From positions 62,001-126,000 of the forward strand of contig NZ_JAAIYA010000005.1 in NCBI RefSeq assembly GCF_010894405.1: a stretch of 64,000 nt of DNA. The letters are read 5' to 3'. Positions 34,554-44,750 of the stretch are shown piece after piece (the stretch's first letter is position 1; every line of letters begins with the position of its first letter). Under the pieces are notes generated by a model. It was given only the letters and a program-made list of their open reading frames with translations. It was not told where the DNA came from and made no database searches. Position numbers and translations under genes: made by a program. The stretch is from Pyxidicoccus caerfyrddinensis (lineage in GTDB: Bacteria; Myxococcota; Myxococcia; Myxococcales; Myxococcaceae).

Positions 34554-35693
34554 ATGCATGCGAGAACCCCGGAGCAAGCCTCGTTCGCCGCCGCCATCGA
34601 CGCGTTCTGCCGCGACAAGACGGGGACGCGCGCGCAGCGCGACGCGCTGACCCGGAACGGCACCGAGGCCCACAACCCCACCCTCTACGCGCAGATGGCG
34701 GAGCTCGGCTGGCTCGGGGTGGGCCTCCCGCTGAAGTACGGCGGCTCGGGCGGCGGCATGGCCGACATGTGCCTCTTCGCCGAGCGCACCGCGTACGGGC
34801 TCGCCCCGGTGGGGGGCTATGTCACCACGGCGGTCGCCGCCGGGCCGTACGCGAAGTTCGGCACCGAGGCCCAGCGCGAGAAGGTCCTCGGCGGCATCAT
34901 CCAGGGCCGCGTGGAGGCCATCTCCATCTCCGAGCCCGGAGCCGGCTCGGACGCCGCCGCCATCACCTGCCGCGCGACGCGGACACAGGGCGGCTTCGTC
35001 ATCAACGGGCAGAAGACCTGGTGCTCCAACGCGCACCTCGCGGACCACATGTTGCTCGTGGCCCGCACCAGCACCACGGGCTCGCGTCATGAGGGACTCA
35101 CGATGTTCTGCGTCCCCACCGGCACGCCCGGAGTGGAGATTCGCGGCATCCCCACCATGGCGGGCAGGGACGTCAACGACGTCTTCTTCACCGACTGCTT
35201 CCTGCCGGAGAGCGCCGTCGTCGGCGTCGTAGACCAGGCCTGGCCGCAATTGATGGCGGGGCTCAACAGCGAGCGGCTCATCCTCGCGGCGACCATGCTC
35301 GGCCGCGGCCGGCGCGCGTTCGACGACGCCGTCACGTACGTGAAGGAGCGCAAGCAGTTCGGCAAGCCGGTGGGCTCCTTCCAGGCGCTCAAGCACCGCA
35401 TCGCGGATCTCGCCACCGAGCTCGACTGCTGCGAGCTGCTCCTCTACCGAGTGGCCGCGATGGCGGACGAGGCGCCCGAGCGGATGCTCCCTCGCGAGGC
35501 CTCCATGGCGAAGCTGAAGACGACCGAGACGGCCAAGCGCGTGGCGCTCGAGGGCATGCAGATGATGGGCGGCTACGGCTACGCGACCGAATACGACATG
35601 GAGTCGCATCTGCGCGCCACGGTCATCTCCACCGTCTACGGCGGCACGAGCGAAATCCAGCGCGACATCATCGGCAAGACGTTCGGGCTTTAG
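34554..35693 (+). CDS. acyl-CoA dehydrogenase (first of two)
   Basis: A 379-residue flavoenzyme that introduces the first double bond of beta-oxidation. ATG 34554 is 15 bp past the synthetase stop. Family motifs are present: FAD/substrate segment SISEPGAGSDAA, VINGQKTWCSNAHLAD, VKERKQFGKPVGSFQALKHR, and the C-terminal STVYGGTSEIQRDIIGKTF. It lacks any export signal and is expected in the cytoplasm. The second paralogue follows directly, suggesting different chain-length ranges or a heteromeric enzyme. Confidence 0.92.
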   Translation: MHARTPEQASFAAAIDAFCRDKTGTRAQRDALTRNGTEAHNPTLYAQMAELGWLGVGLPLKYGGSGGGMADMCLFAERTAYGLAPVGGYVTTAVAAGPYAKFGTEAQREKVLGGIIQGRVEAISISEPGAGSDAAAITCRATRTQGGFVINGQKTWCSNAHLADHMLLVARTSTTGSRHEGLTMFCVPTGTPGVEIRGIPTMAGRDVNDVFFTDCFLPESAVVGVVDQAWPQLMAGLNSERLILAATMLGRGRRAFDDAVTYVKERKQFGKPVGSFQALKHRIADLATELDCCELLLYRVAAMADEAPERMLPREASMAKLKTTETAKRVALEGMQMMGGYGYATEYDMESHLRATVISTVYGGTSEIQRDIIGKTFGL

Positions 35694-35710
35694 AACGGAG
35701 ACAGGTGGAC

Positions 35711-36859
35711 ATGACGGCACGTTCTCGGTGGAGCTCGGATGAGCTCGAGCAGGTGCGCGGGCTCGCGGCCAGCTACTTCACGAAGGAAGTCCTCCCCAAC
35801 GTGCCGAAGCACGTGGCCCAGGGGTATCCGGACAAGGCGCTCTACCGGCGGGCGGGCGAGCTGGGGCTGCTCTGCATGTCCATCCCAGAGGCCTACGGCG
35901 GTGGCGGTGGCACCTTCGCGCACGAGGCGGTCCTCATCGAAGAGCAGATTCGCGCCGGAGACCCGTCCATGGGCTTCGCCGTGCACTGCACCATCGTCGC
36001 GCACTACCTCCTCGCCTACGCGTCCGAGGCACAGAAGCAGAAGTGGCTACCGAAGCTCGCGAGCGGCGAGTGGGTGGGCGCCATCGCGATGACGGAGCCG
36101 GGGACGGGCTCGGACCTCCAGGCCATCTCCACCCGTGCGGTGCGTGAAGGCGACTTCTACCGGGTGAGCGGGGCGAAGACGTTCATCTCCAACGGCCACG
36201 TGTGTGACTTCCTCATCATCGCGGCGCGGACGGGGGACGCGAAGGGCCACGCTGGCATCTCCCTGCTGTGTGCCGAGGTCTCCGACACGACGCCCGGCTT
36301 CCAGCGGGGCCGCATCCTCGAAAAGCTCGGCGGGAAGGGCCAGGACACGACCGAGCTCTTCTTCGATGACCTCAAGGTCCCTGCGGTGAATGTGCTCGGC
36401 GGGGAGGAGGGCAGGGGCTTCGTCCAGCTCATGCAGCAGCTCCCCCAGGAGCGGTTGAGCACGGCGCTCATCGCCATGGCGAGCCTGGAGCGCGCCGTGG
36501 AGGTCACCATCGACTACACGAAGCAGCGGCACGTCTTCGGCAAGCCGCTTTTCGCTCTGCAGAACACGCGCTTCGAGCTGGCCGAGTGTGCGACCCTCAG
36601 GCGTGTCTGTCGCACCTTCATCGACGACTGCATCGAAGCCCACCTGGCGGGCAAGCTCGATGTGGCAACGGCGGCCATGGCCAAGTATTGGGTGACCGAC
36701 CAGGCCTGCATCGTCGCGGACCGGTGCCTGCAGCTGTTTGGCGGCTACGGGTACATGAAGGAGTACCCCATTGCCCACCTCTTCGCGGATACGCGAGTGT
36801 TGCGAATCCTTGCCGGCGCCAACGAGGTCATGAAAGAGCTCGTCGCCCGTTCCCTGTAG
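35711..36859 (+). CDS. acyl-CoA dehydrogenase (second of two)
   Basis: A 382-residue acyl-CoA dehydrogenase. Motifs: [56 protein letters not shown], and C-terminal [20 protein letters not shown] then [18 protein letters not shown]. The last segment is typical of long-chain-type enzymes. The start is ambiguous: ATG 35711 (AGG 5 bases upstream) or GTG 35705 (GGAGACAG upstream). It is only about 35% alike by eye to the preceding copy, so the two are not a recent duplication. Confidence 0.92.
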   Translation: MTARSRWSSDELEQVRGLAASYFTKEVLPNVPKHVAQGYPDKALYRRAGELGLLCMSIPEAYGGGGGTFAHEAVLIEEQIRAGDPSMGFAVHCTIVAHYLLAYASEAQKQKWLPKLASGEWVGAIAMTEPGTGSDLQAISTRAVREGDFYRVSGAKTFISNGHVCDFLIIAARTGDAKGHAGISLLCAEVSDTTPGFQRGRILEKLGGKGQDTTELFFDDLKVPAVNVLGGEEGRGFVQLMQQLPQERLSTALIAMASLERAVEVTIDYTKQRHVFGKPLFALQNTRFELAECATLRRVCRTFIDDCIEAHLAGKLDVATAAMAKYWVTDQACIVADRCLQLFGGYGYMKEYPIAHLFADTRVLRILAGANEVMKELVARSL

Positions 36860-36893
36860 ACCCCTTCCACCCACTCCTCCAAGGAGGCTCCTG

Positions 36894-38105
36894 GTGAGCC
36901 AAGAAGCTTTCATCTTCGACGCCGTTCGCACCCCTCGCGGCAAGGGCAAGAAGGGCGCGCTGCATGGGACCAAGCCCATCTCGCTGCTCGTCGGGCTGGT
37001 GGATGCGCTCAAGAAGCGCAACCCCGGCCTGGACCCGAAGCGCATCGACGACCTGGTGCTCGGCATCGTCTCCCCCGTGGGAGACCAGGGCGCGGACATC
37101 GCGCGGACGCTGGTGCTCGCGGCCGGCCTTCCCGAGACGGTGGGTGGCGTGCAGCTCAACCGCTTCTGTGCCTCCGGCCTGACGGCGGTGAACATGGCCG
37201 CGCAGCAGGTGCGCTCGGGCTGGGAGCACCTGGTCATCGCGGGCGGCGTGGAGAGCATGTCGCGCGTGCCCATGGGCTCGGACGGCGGCGCGTGGGCCAT
37301 GGACCCCGCCACCAACTACGACACCTACTTCGTGCCGCAGGGCATCTCCGCGGACCTCATCGCGACGATGGAGGGCTTCACCCGCGAGGACGTGGACCGC
37401 TACGCCGCGCGCTCGCAGGAGCTGGCCGCGAAGGCCTGGGCCGGCGGGTACTTCAAGAAGTCCGTCGTCCCGGTGGTGGACCAGAACGGCCTCACCATCC
37501 TGGACCGCGACGAGCACATGCGCGCGGACACCACGGTGGCCTCGCTCGGCAAGCTCAACCCGTCCTTCGAGGGCATGGGCGAGATGGGCGGCTTCAACGC
37601 GGTGGCGCTGCAGAAGTACCACTCCGTGGAGCGCATCAACCACGTGCACACGCCGGGCAACTCGTCCGGCATCGTCGACGGCGCGGCGCTGGTGCTGGTG
37701 GGCTCGGAGCAGGTGGGCAAGTCGCTCGGCCTGACGCCGCGGGCGCGCATCGCCGCCGTCGCCACGTCCGGCGCGGAGCCGACCATCATGCTCACCGGCC
37801 CGCTGCCGGCCACGAAGAAGCTGCTCGACATCGCCGGCCTCACGCCGAAGGACATCGACCTCTTCGAGCTCAACGAGGCCTTCGCCTCCGTGGTCCTCAA
37901 GTACCAGAAGGACCTCGGCATCCCCGACGAGAAGCTCAACGTCAACGGTGGTGCCATCGCCATGGGCCATCCGCTGGGCGCCACGGGCGCGATGATTCTG
38001 GGCACGGTGGTGGACGAGCTGGAGCGCCGCAAGGCGCGTCGCGCGGTCGTCACCCTCTGCGTCGGCGGCGGCATGGGCGTGGCCACCCTCGTCGAGCGCG
38101 TCTGA
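36894..38105 (+). CDS. acetyl-CoA C-acyltransferase (thiolase)
   Basis: A 403-residue thiolase, cleaving 3-ketoacyl-CoA in the last step of beta-oxidation. GTG 36894 is the start, with AAGGAGG 6 bases upstream. The nucleophilic Cys92 lies in [12 protein letters not shown]. The catalytic His is in [15 protein letters not shown] (about 361), and the second Cys in [13 protein letters not shown] (about 391). All three are intact. It is followed after 38 bp by the FadJ-type bifunctional gene, the normal fadIJ-like pairing. Confidence 0.94.
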   Translation: MSQEAFIFDAVRTPRGKGKKGALHGTKPISLLVGLVDALKKRNPGLDPKRIDDLVLGIVSPVGDQGADIARTLVLAAGLPETVGGVQLNRFCASGLTAVNMAAQQVRSGWEHLVIAGGVESMSRVPMGSDGGAWAMDPATNYDTYFVPQGISADLIATMEGFTREDVDRYAARSQELAAKAWAGGYFKKSVVPVVDQNGLTILDRDEHMRADTTVASLGKLNPSFEGMGEMGGFNAVALQKYHSVERINHVHTPGNSSGIVDGAALVLVGSEQVGKSLGLTPRARIAAVATSGAEPTIMLTGPLPATKKLLDIAGLTPKDIDLFELNEAFASVVLKYQKDLGIPDEKLNVNGGAIAMGHPLGATGAMILGTVVDELERRKARRAVVTLCVGGGMGVATLVERV

Positions 38106-38143
38106 TTCCTTCCTCTTCTATCGACACCCTTTCGAGCGAACCC

Positions 38144-40321
38144 ATGAGCGAGCAGAACACCATCCGCTGGGAACGAGACGCCGACGGCATCGTCATCTTG
38201 ACGTTGGATGACCCGAGCCAGTCCGCGAACACCATGAACGCCGCCTACGTGAAGTCCATGCGTGCGGTGGTGGACCGTCTGGTCCAGGAGAAGAACAGCA
38301 TCACCGGCGTGGTCATCACCTCCGCGAAGAAGACCTTCTTCGCCGGTGGTGACCTGAATGACTTGCGCAGCGTGAAGAAGGAGAACGCGCAGCAGGTCTT
38401 CGAGCTGGGGCAGGAAATCAAGGCGCAGCTGCGCACGCTGGAGACGCTGGGCAAGCCCGTCGTCGCGGCCATCAACGGCGCGGCGCTCGGAGGTGGGCTC
38501 GAAATCGCGCTCGCGTGTCACCGGCGCATCGTCGCGGACGTGAAGGGCGCGCAGATTGGTTTGCCGGAGGTGACGCTCGGCCTGCTGCCCGGTGGCGGCG
38601 GCGTGGTGCGCACGGTGCGGATGCTCGGCATCGTGGACGCGCTGATGAAGGTCCTGCTCCAGGGCCAGCGCCTCCGTCCGCAGGAGGCCAAGGAAGTCGG
38701 CCTCGTGCACGAGGTGGTGGACTCGGTGGACGCGCTACTGCCCGCGGCGAAGGCGTGGGTGAAGGCGAACCCGAGCGCGCAGCAGCCGTGGGACGTGAAG
38801 GGCTACAAGATTCCGGGCGGCACCCCGTCCAATCCGGGCCTCGCGGCGAACCTGCCCGCCTTTCCCGCCAACCTGCGCAAGCAGCTCAAGGGCGCGAACA
38901 TGCCGGCGCCGCGCGCCATCATGGCCGTGGCCGTCGAGAGCACGCAGGTGGACGTCGACACCGCCTTCGCCATCGAGTCGCGCTACTTCACGGAGCTCGC
39001 CACCGGCCAGGTCGCGAAGAACATGATTCAGGCGTTCTTCTTCGACATGCAGCACATCAACTCGGGCGGCGGCCGTCCCAAGGGCTTCCCGCAGCACACG
39101 GCGAAGAAGGTCGGCGTGCTGGGTGCCGGCATGATGGGCGCGGGCATCGCCTACGTCTGCGCCAAGGCCGGCATCGACGTGGTGCTCAAGGACGTGAGCC
39201 TCGAGTCCGCCGAGAAGGGCAAGCAGTACTCGGTCAAGCTGGTGCAGAAGGGCATCGAGAAGGGCAAGGTCACGAAGGAGAAGGGTGACGCGCTCCTCGC
39301 GCGCATCCTCCCCACCGCGGATGCGAAGGCGCTCGCGGGCTGCGACCTGGTCATCGAGGCCGTGTTCGAGGGCGTGGAGCTGAAGCACAAGGTGTTCGCG
39401 GAGATTCAGGACGTCGTCGCTCCGGACGCGGTGCTCGCTTCGAATACCTCCACGCTGCCCATCACTCTTCTGGCGGAAGGCGTGAAGCGGCCGGCGGACT
39501 TCGTCGGCATGCACTTCTTCTCTCCGGTCGACAAGATGCCGCTGCTGGAGCTCATCGCCGGCAAGAAGACGAGCGATGCCACGCTGGCGAAGGCCATCGA
39601 CATCGCGGTGCAGATTGGGAAGACGCCCATCGTCGTCAACGACAGCCGGGGCTTCTTCACCAGCCGCGTCATCGGCACCTTCCTCAACGAGGCCATCGCC
39701 ATGGTGGGCGAGGGCATCTCCCCCTCGTCCATCGAGCAGGCGGGTCAGCAGGCGGGCTACCCCGCGGCGCCGCTCCAGTTGATGGACGAACTCACGCTGA
39801 CGCTGCCGCGCAAGATTCGCCTGGAGACGAAGGCCGCCGTCGAGGCCTCGGGCCAGAAGTGGGCGGAGCACGGCAGCTACGCCGTCGTGGACGCGCTGAT
39901 TGACCAGCACCAGCGCAAGGGCCGCTCCACCGGAGGCGGCTTCTACGACTACGTGGATGGCAAGCGCACGAACCTGTGGCCGGGGCTCGCCCAGCACTTC
40001 ACGAAGCCGGGCTACACCATTCCCTTCGAGGACATGAAGGAGCGGATGCTGTTCGCCGAGGCCATCGACACGGTGAGGTGCTTCGACGAAGGCGTCCTCC
40101 GCTCGGTGGCGGATGCGAACGTGGGCTCCATCCTCGGCATCGGCTTCCCGGCGTGGACGGGTGGCGTGGTGCAGTACATCAACGGGTATGAAGGGCCGAC
40201 CGGCACAGGGCCTCGCGGCTTCGTCACCCGAGCGCGCCAGCTCGCGGAGCGCTACGGGAAGCACTTCCTGCCGCCCGCGTCGCTCGTCGAGAAGGCCGAA
40301 AAAGGCGAGTTCTTGAAGTAA
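38144..40321 (+). CDS. FadJ-type enoyl-CoA hydratase/3-hydroxyacyl-CoA dehydrogenase
   Basis: A 725-residue bifunctional beta-oxidation enzyme (alpha subunit). The N-terminal crotonase part (1-190) shows FFAGGDLNDL, AINGAALGGGLEIALACHRR and LPEVTLGLLPGGGG. Next comes an about 130-residue linker. The NAD-binding motif VGVLGAGMMGAGIAY starts near 322, and the dehydrogenase catalytic region is VGMHFFSPVDKMPLLELI (His plus partners). The C-terminal dehydrogenase domain runs to the end (GGGFYDYVDGKRTNLWPGL). Paired with the upstream thiolase it can form a complete FAO complex. Confidence 0.94.
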   Translation: MSEQNTIRWERDADGIVILTLDDPSQSANTMNAAYVKSMRAVVDRLVQEKNSITGVVITSAKKTFFAGGDLNDLRSVKKENAQQVFELGQEIKAQLRTLETLGKPVVAAINGAALGGGLEIALACHRRIVADVKGAQIGLPEVTLGLLPGGGGVVRTVRMLGIVDALMKVLLQGQRLRPQEAKEVGLVHEVVDSVDALLPAAKAWVKANPSAQQPWDVKGYKIPGGTPSNPGLAANLPAFPANLRKQLKGANMPAPRAIMAVAVESTQVDVDTAFAIESRYFTELATGQVAKNMIQAFFFDMQHINSGGGRPKGFPQHTAKKVGVLGAGMMGAGIAYVCAKAGIDVVLKDVSLESAEKGKQYSVKLVQKGIEKGKVTKEKGDALLARILPTADAKALAGCDLVIEAVFEGVELKHKVFAEIQDVVAPDAVLASNTSTLPITLLAEGVKRPADFVGMHFFSPVDKMPLLELIAGKKTSDATLAKAIDIAVQIGKTPIVVNDSRGFFTSRVIGTFLNEAIAMVGEGISPSSIEQAGQQAGYPAAPLQLMDELTLTLPRKIRLETKAAVEASGQKWAEHGSYAVVDALIDQHQRKGRSTGGGFYDYVDGKRTNLWPGLAQHFTKPGYTIPFEDMKERMLFAEAIDTVRCFDEGVLRSVADANVGSILGIGFPAWTGGVVQYINGYEGPTGTGPRGFVTRARQLAERYGKHFLPPASLVEKAEKGEFLK

Positions 40322-40350
40322 CCCCTCTCACAACAACAAGGAGCAGTCCG

Positions 40351-41760
40351 ATGGCTCGGAGTCCCAGTCACCTCGCCGCCGAGCCGTCGCCTTCGCTCGA
40401 CGCGCAGTCCCTCGTCGAGAAACAGCGCGCGTACTTCGAGACGCGCGTCACGCTCCCGCTGGAGTGGCGGCGGGAGCAGTTGCAGGCGCTGGAGCGGGCG
40501 GCGCGCAAGTACGAGGCGGAAATCCTCGCCGCCCTCAAGGCGGACCTCTCCAAGAGCGCGGAGGAGGCCTACCTGACGGAGGTGGGCAGCATCTACGGCG
40601 AGCTGAAGGGCGCCCTCAAGAGTGTGAAGGCGTGGATGAAGCCGCGGAAGGGCTCGGCTCCGCTCGTCATCCAGCCGGCGCGGGCGTACCAGTACGTGGA
40701 GCCGCTCGGCGTGACGCTCATCATCTCGCCGTGGAACTACCCCTACCAGCTGGCGATTGCGCCGCTCATCGGGGCGCTCGCCGCGGGCTGCACCGCCGTG
40801 GTGAAGCCCAGCGAGCTGTCGCCCGCGACTTCGAGCGTGCTCGCGCGGATGCTGGGTGAGGCCTTCCCGTCAGAGGTCGTCTCCGTCGTGGAAGGAGGGG
40901 TGGCCGAGAGCCAGGCGCTGCTCGCGGAGCGCTGGGACCTCATCTTCTTCACCGGTGGAACCAGCGTGGGCCGCATCGTGGCCGAGGCCGCGGCCAAGCA
41001 CCTCACGCCCACCGTGCTGGAGCTGGGTGGAAAGAGTCCCTGCATCGTCGACAAGAGCGCGGACCTCGAAGTCACCGCGCGGCGCATCGCCTGGGGCAAG
41101 TACGTCAACGCCGGACAGACGTGCATCGCTCCGGACTACGTGCTCATTCCGCCCGAGCTCAAGGGCCGCTTCGCCGAGCTGGTCCAGAAGGCCGTCACGG
41201 ACTTCTACGGCGCGGATGCGCGCACGAGCAGCGACTACGGCCGCATCGTCAGCACCCGCCACTTCGAGCGCATCTCCGCGCTCGCGTCTCACGGCAGGGT
41301 CGCCTTCGGCGGCGAGCGCGACGCGGCCAGCCGCTACTTCGCGCCCACCGTCATCACTGATGCGCCCCTGTCGAGCCCGCTGATGCAGGAGGAGATCTTC
41401 GGCCCCCTGCTGCCCCTCATCGATTGTCCGAGCGTCGAGGACGCCATCCGCTTCGTGCGCTCGCGCCCGAAGCCGCTCGCCCTCTACAGCTTCGCGCGCG
41501 ACGCCGCGGTGAACGAGCGCGTCCTCGCGCAGACTTCGAGCGGCGGAGCCGTCACCAACGACGTGTGCGTGCACTTCGCCGCCGAGGGGCTTCCCTTTGG
41601 CGGCGTGGGTGAGTCGGGGCTCGGCGGCTACCACGGCCAGTCGAGCTTCGACGCCTTCAGCCACAAGAAGAGCGTGGTGAAGCGGCCCTTCGCGCTCGAC
41701 ATGAAGCTGCGCTACCCGCCGTACGCCGGGAAGCTCGGCCTCTTCAAGCGCTTCCTGTAA
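40351..41760 (+). CDS. aldehyde dehydrogenase
   Basis: A 469-residue NAD(P)-dependent aldehyde dehydrogenase. Motifs: LIISPWNYPYQLAIAPLIGA, FFTGGTSVGRIVAEAAA, the glutamate in VLELGGKSPCIV (about 224), the nucleophilic cysteine in NAGQTCIAPDYVLI (about 258) and EEIFGPLLPLI. The sequence fits the fatty-aldehyde/coniferyl-aldehyde group (ALDH3-like), which has a C-terminal basic segment. It is the last gene of the fatty-acid cluster, where it could oxidise fatty aldehydes to fatty acids feeding the synthetase. It lies 29 bp past the preceding gene. Confidence 0.92.
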   Translation: MARSPSHLAAEPSPSLDAQSLVEKQRAYFETRVTLPLEWRREQLQALERAARKYEAEILAALKADLSKSAEEAYLTEVGSIYGELKGALKSVKAWMKPRKGSAPLVIQPARAYQYVEPLGVTLIISPWNYPYQLAIAPLIGALAAGCTAVVKPSELSPATSSVLARMLGEAFPSEVVSVVEGGVAESQALLAERWDLIFFTGGTSVGRIVAEAAAKHLTPTVLELGGKSPCIVDKSADLEVTARRIAWGKYVNAGQTCIAPDYVLIPPELKGRFAELVQKAVTDFYGADARTSSDYGRIVSTRHFERISALASHGRVAFGGERDAASRYFAPTVITDAPLSSPLMQEEIFGPLLPLIDCPSVEDAIRFVRSRPKPLALYSFARDAAVNERVLAQTSSGGAVTNDVCVHFAAEGLPFGGVGESGLGGYHGQSSFDAFSHKKSVVKRPFALDMKLRYPPYAGKLGLFKRFL

Positions 41761-41775
41761 CGGGCGTGCGCGAGG

Positions 41776-41855
41776 GGCGGCGGGAAGCGAACCCGCCGCC
41801 TGGTCGCGAGGACTCTCTCTCGCTTCAACCGGCCCGAAAATCCCGGGGGCAGACC
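41776..41855 (+). repeat. intergenic repeat, copy 1
   Basis: In the 302-bp gap after the aldehyde dehydrogenase, a hairpin GGCGGG/CCCGCC (41776-41800 region) leads into CGCCTGGTCGCGAGGACTCT and then CGCTTCAACCGGCCCGAAAA. A second copy with about 7 differences in 62 bases occurs at 44751-44843, after another gene. Both copies follow a stop codon in the same orientation. The rest of the gap (41856-42062) shows no gene; it ends with the ribosome site GGAGGG of the M23 peptidase. Confidence 0.6.
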
Positions 41856-42062
41856 TCCTCCTCCTGCCACCTCGTGGACCCGCCGCTGCAGCGCGTGGCG
41901 CTGCAACATGCTCAGCCGAATACCTCTCGCTGTAGAAGCCATCACCGTGTACTTGCGGCCCTTGGTGCCGCCCGGTGATGCCACCCCTGCAAGGACTTGC
42001 TTCGGATGGCTTAGAGTCTTCCGGACGGCGCACACCGCACGCGCCGGCAGGAGGGTCATTCC

Positions 42063-42941
42063 TTGTCAGCGACTCGCTGTGCCGTGGGACTGCTGCTGCT
42101 CTGGGCGTGGGGCTCCGCGCGGGCGCAGCCCTCGCCGTCCCTTCCCTACCGCCACGAGTCGTGCTCGGAGAACGGACGGGTCTGTCTCATCACCGAGCAG
42201 CCGGACACCGAGAGCGCGACGCTCACCCTGCGCACCACGGCGACCTCCGAGCTCACGGTGACGCTCGACGCGGAGGTGGAGAACGTGGAGCTCTCGACGC
42301 CGCTGCCTGTCACCGCCGTGTTCGAGGGCTCGCAGACGAAGACGCTGGTGCGGCTGCGGCGCGCGAAGCGGGGGCTGGCCTGGCGGTACAAGAACGTCCA
42401 CTACAACTGGAACTGGGGCACCGCCCGGGCGCGGCACGACGACTCCGTCCTCTACCTGCTGCCCTTCGAGCCCAACCACGCCGTCCGCGTGATTCAGGGC
42501 TACGACGGCGTCACCAGCCACACCGGCCCCATGCGCTACGCGCTGGACTTCGACCTGCTGGAGGGCTCGCTGGTGCGCGCCGCCCGCGACGGCGTCGTGG
42601 CGGATGCCATCCACACCTTCAAGACGGCCGGCACCGACAAGAGCTACCGCGAGCGGGACAAGGCGAACCGGGTGTTGGTGCGCCACGCCGACGGGACGTT
42701 CGGCTACTACGGGCACCTCAAGCCGGGCGGAGTCTTCGTGCGGGAGGGCCAGTCCGTCACCGCCGGGCAGCCGCTGGGCATCTCCGGCAACACCGGCTAC
42801 TCGCGCGGCCCGCACCTGCACTTCGAGGTGCGCACGGCGGTGGACGGCACGCAATGGCAGACATTCCCCGTCCGCTTCACCACCCAGCAGGGCCGGGGCC
42901 TCACGCTGGAGCAGGACAAGTCCTACTCCGCCGCGCGCTGA
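42063..42941 (+). CDS. secreted M23 family metallopeptidase
   Basis: A 292-residue exported peptidase. The start is TTG 42063, with GGAGGG 7 bases upstream. The signal peptide is CAVGLLLLWAWGSARA. After a 120-residue beta domain, the M23 (LytM) domain shows its zinc motifs: H-x6-D in SHTGPMRYALDF, His in FGYYGHLKPGG, and HxH in GPHLHFEVR. M23 enzymes cleave peptidoglycan cross-links or elastin-like peptides; myxobacteria use them in predation and envelope remodelling. The next gene is a second M23 protein with lectin-like repeats. Confidence 0.9.
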   Translation: MSATRCAVGLLLLWAWGSARAQPSPSLPYRHESCSENGRVCLITEQPDTESATLTLRTTATSELTVTLDAEVENVELSTPLPVTAVFEGSQTKTLVRLRRAKRGLAWRYKNVHYNWNWGTARARHDDSVLYLLPFEPNHAVRVIQGYDGVTSHTGPMRYALDFDLLEGSLVRAARDGVVADAIHTFKTAGTDKSYRERDKANRVLVRHADGTFGYYGHLKPGGVFVREGQSVTAGQPLGISGNTGYSRGPHLHFEVRTAVDGTQWQTFPVRFTTQQGRGLTLEQDKSYSAAR

Positions 42942-43139
42942 GCGTGCCGGCCTCCGTGAGGCGCTCGCGGCAGAACAGGGCCCCACACTGGAGCAGGTCA
43001 GAAGGGTTCTTGCTTCCAGGCGGCCCTTCAATCTGATTTTTCATTTTTCGTGGGATGGCGGAGAGGTCGGGCTCTCATGGAAGGGCTGAACGACGACGCT
43101 CCCCAGGACGGCGCCCCCAGGCGCAGGATGGACATCCCC

Positions 43140-44717
43140 ATGAAAGTCGAAGGCTGGCTGAATCCCCGTACGTGGCTGTCAGGTCTGTCACTGGCGCTGC
43201 TGCTGAGCGGCACCGGCTGCGGTTCTGAGGACTCGATTGCAGACACGCAGGAGGCGCCCACGCAGGAGGCGTCCCTCCTCACGCCCTTGGCGCGACCCAA
43301 CTTCCAGGCCCCCTTCCCCTGCGGGCAGTCCTGGACGTACAGCCACCACAGCGCCGAGGTGCGGCGCGCGCTCGACTTCGTGAACAATGGAGGGGGCACC
43401 AACGGCCAGCCCCAGCTCGCCTCCGCGGCGGGCTACGCCACGCGCCACTTCGAGTCCGGCGGCGCGGGCAACTACATCAAGGTCGACCACGGCGGCGGAT
43501 GGGTGACGTACTACTTTCACCTGTCCGCCTACTCGGTGCCGAGCGGCACCCAGGTGGCGCAGGGCCAGCAGATCGGCGTGACGGGGAGCACCGGCGCGAG
43601 CAGCGGACCGCACGTCCACTACGAGCAACTGCTCAACGGCGTGGGCCAGGACATCGTCCTCAACGGCGTGTCGCTCGCGCCCTATCCCGGCAGCTACGGC
43701 TCCAGGAGCATCACCAGCAACAACTGCTCCAGCTGCGTGCTCAAGGGGGACATCAAGGCGAAGTACGACGCGGTGAACGGCCCGGCGCTGCTGGGCAGGT
43801 GCCTGGCCGGTGAGCTGCCCACGCCGGACGGGGTGGGCCGCTTCAACCACTTCGAGCGCGGCAGCATCTACTGGACTCCGACGCTCGGCGCGCACGTGGT
43901 CGTGGGGCAGATCAAGCTCAAGTGGGAGCAGCTGGGCTGGGAACTCAGCGCGCTGGGCTACCCCCTCACCGATGAGCTGACAACGCCGGACGGGCGGGGC
44001 CGCTACAACCACTTCGAGCGCGGCAGCATCTACTGGACGCCGGAGCTGGGGGCCTGGGAAGTCCACGGGAACATCCGGGCGAAGTGGGAGCAGTTGGGCT
44101 GGGAGCGCAGTGAGCTGGGTTACCCGAAGACGGGGGAGCTGGCGACGCCGGACCAGACGGGCCGCTACAACCACTTCGAGAATGGGAGCATCTACTGGAC
44201 GCAGGCGACGGGAGCGCACGAGGTGCGCGGACTCGTGCATGCGAAGTGGGCGGAGCTGGGGTGGGAGAAGAGCTACCTGGGCTACCCGGTGACGGACGAG
44301 CAGGGGGCGCCGGACGGGGTGGGACGCTTCAACCACTTCCAGAAGGGAAGCATCTACTTCACTCCGGCGACGGGAGCACATGCGGTGGTGGGTGACATCA
44401 ACGCGAAGTGGGTGGCGCTGAGCCGTGAGGCGGGGCTGCTGGGCTACCCGCTGACGGACGAGACGAAGACTCCGGATGGGGTGGGCCGTTTCAACCACTT
44501 CCAGAATGGCAGCATCTACTGGACGCCGGCGACGGGAGCGCAGGAGGTGCACGGCCCCATCCGGGACAAGTGGGAGTCCATGGGCTGGGAGGCGGGAGCG
44601 CTGGGCTACCCGGTGCGGGACGAGTACGCCGTCACCGGTGGACGTGAGAGCGAATTCCAGAAGGGCTTCATCACCCTCAACAGCACCACCGGCGCCGTCA
44701 CGGTGCGCATGAAGTAG
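43140..44717 (+). CDS. M23 peptidase-like lipoprotein with LGFP repeats
   Basis: A 525-residue lipoprotein. ATG 43140 gives a signal sequence ending in LLSGTGC; an ATG four codons earlier is an alternative. Residues about 50-180 are an M23 domain: H-x-x-x... D in YSHHSAEVRRALDFV, YYFHLSAY (His), and GPHVHYEQLL (HxH). All zinc ligands appear present. Residues about 200-525 are six LGFP repeats of about 54 residues ([RW]E[LR]S.LGYP.T.E, GR[FY]NHF[EQ].GSIY[WF]TP). LGFP repeats are thought to bind the cell wall, so this looks like a wall-targeted endopeptidase. The repeats are highly similar at DNA level. Confidence 0.88.
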   Translation: MKVEGWLNPRTWLSGLSLALLLSGTGCGSEDSIADTQEAPTQEASLLTPLARPNFQAPFPCGQSWTYSHHSAEVRRALDFVNNGGGTNGQPQLASAAGYATRHFESGGAGNYIKVDHGGGWVTYYFHLSAYSVPSGTQVAQGQQIGVTGSTGASSGPHVHYEQLLNGVGQDIVLNGVSLAPYPGSYGSRSITSNNCSSCVLKGDIKAKYDAVNGPALLGRCLAGELPTPDGVGRFNHFERGSIYWTPTLGAHVVVGQIKLKWEQLGWELSALGYPLTDELTTPDGRGRYNHFERGSIYWTPELGAWEVHGNIRAKWEQLGWERSELGYPKTGELATPDQTGRYNHFENGSIYWTQATGAHEVRGLVHAKWAELGWEKSYLGYPVTDEQGAPDGVGRFNHFQKGSIYFTPATGAHAVVGDINAKWVALSREAGLLGYPLTDETKTPDGVGRFNHFQNGSIYWTPATGAQEVHGPIRDKWESMGWEAGALGYPVRDEYAVTGGRESEFQKGFITLNSTTGAVTVRMK

Positions 44718-44750
44718 CAATCCCCTGAAGTTGCCCCGCGCTCCGAGCAG

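Noticed and set aside
35705..35711. GTG start for the second acyl-CoA dehydrogenase
   Set aside because: Possible, but the ATG two codons later is the more usual choice and the difference is only two residues; left as an alternative.
37292..38143. Upstream in-frame extension of the FadJ-type protein
   Set aside because: The extension overlaps the thiolase gene and is low-complexity; ATG 38144 begins the conserved crotonase domain.
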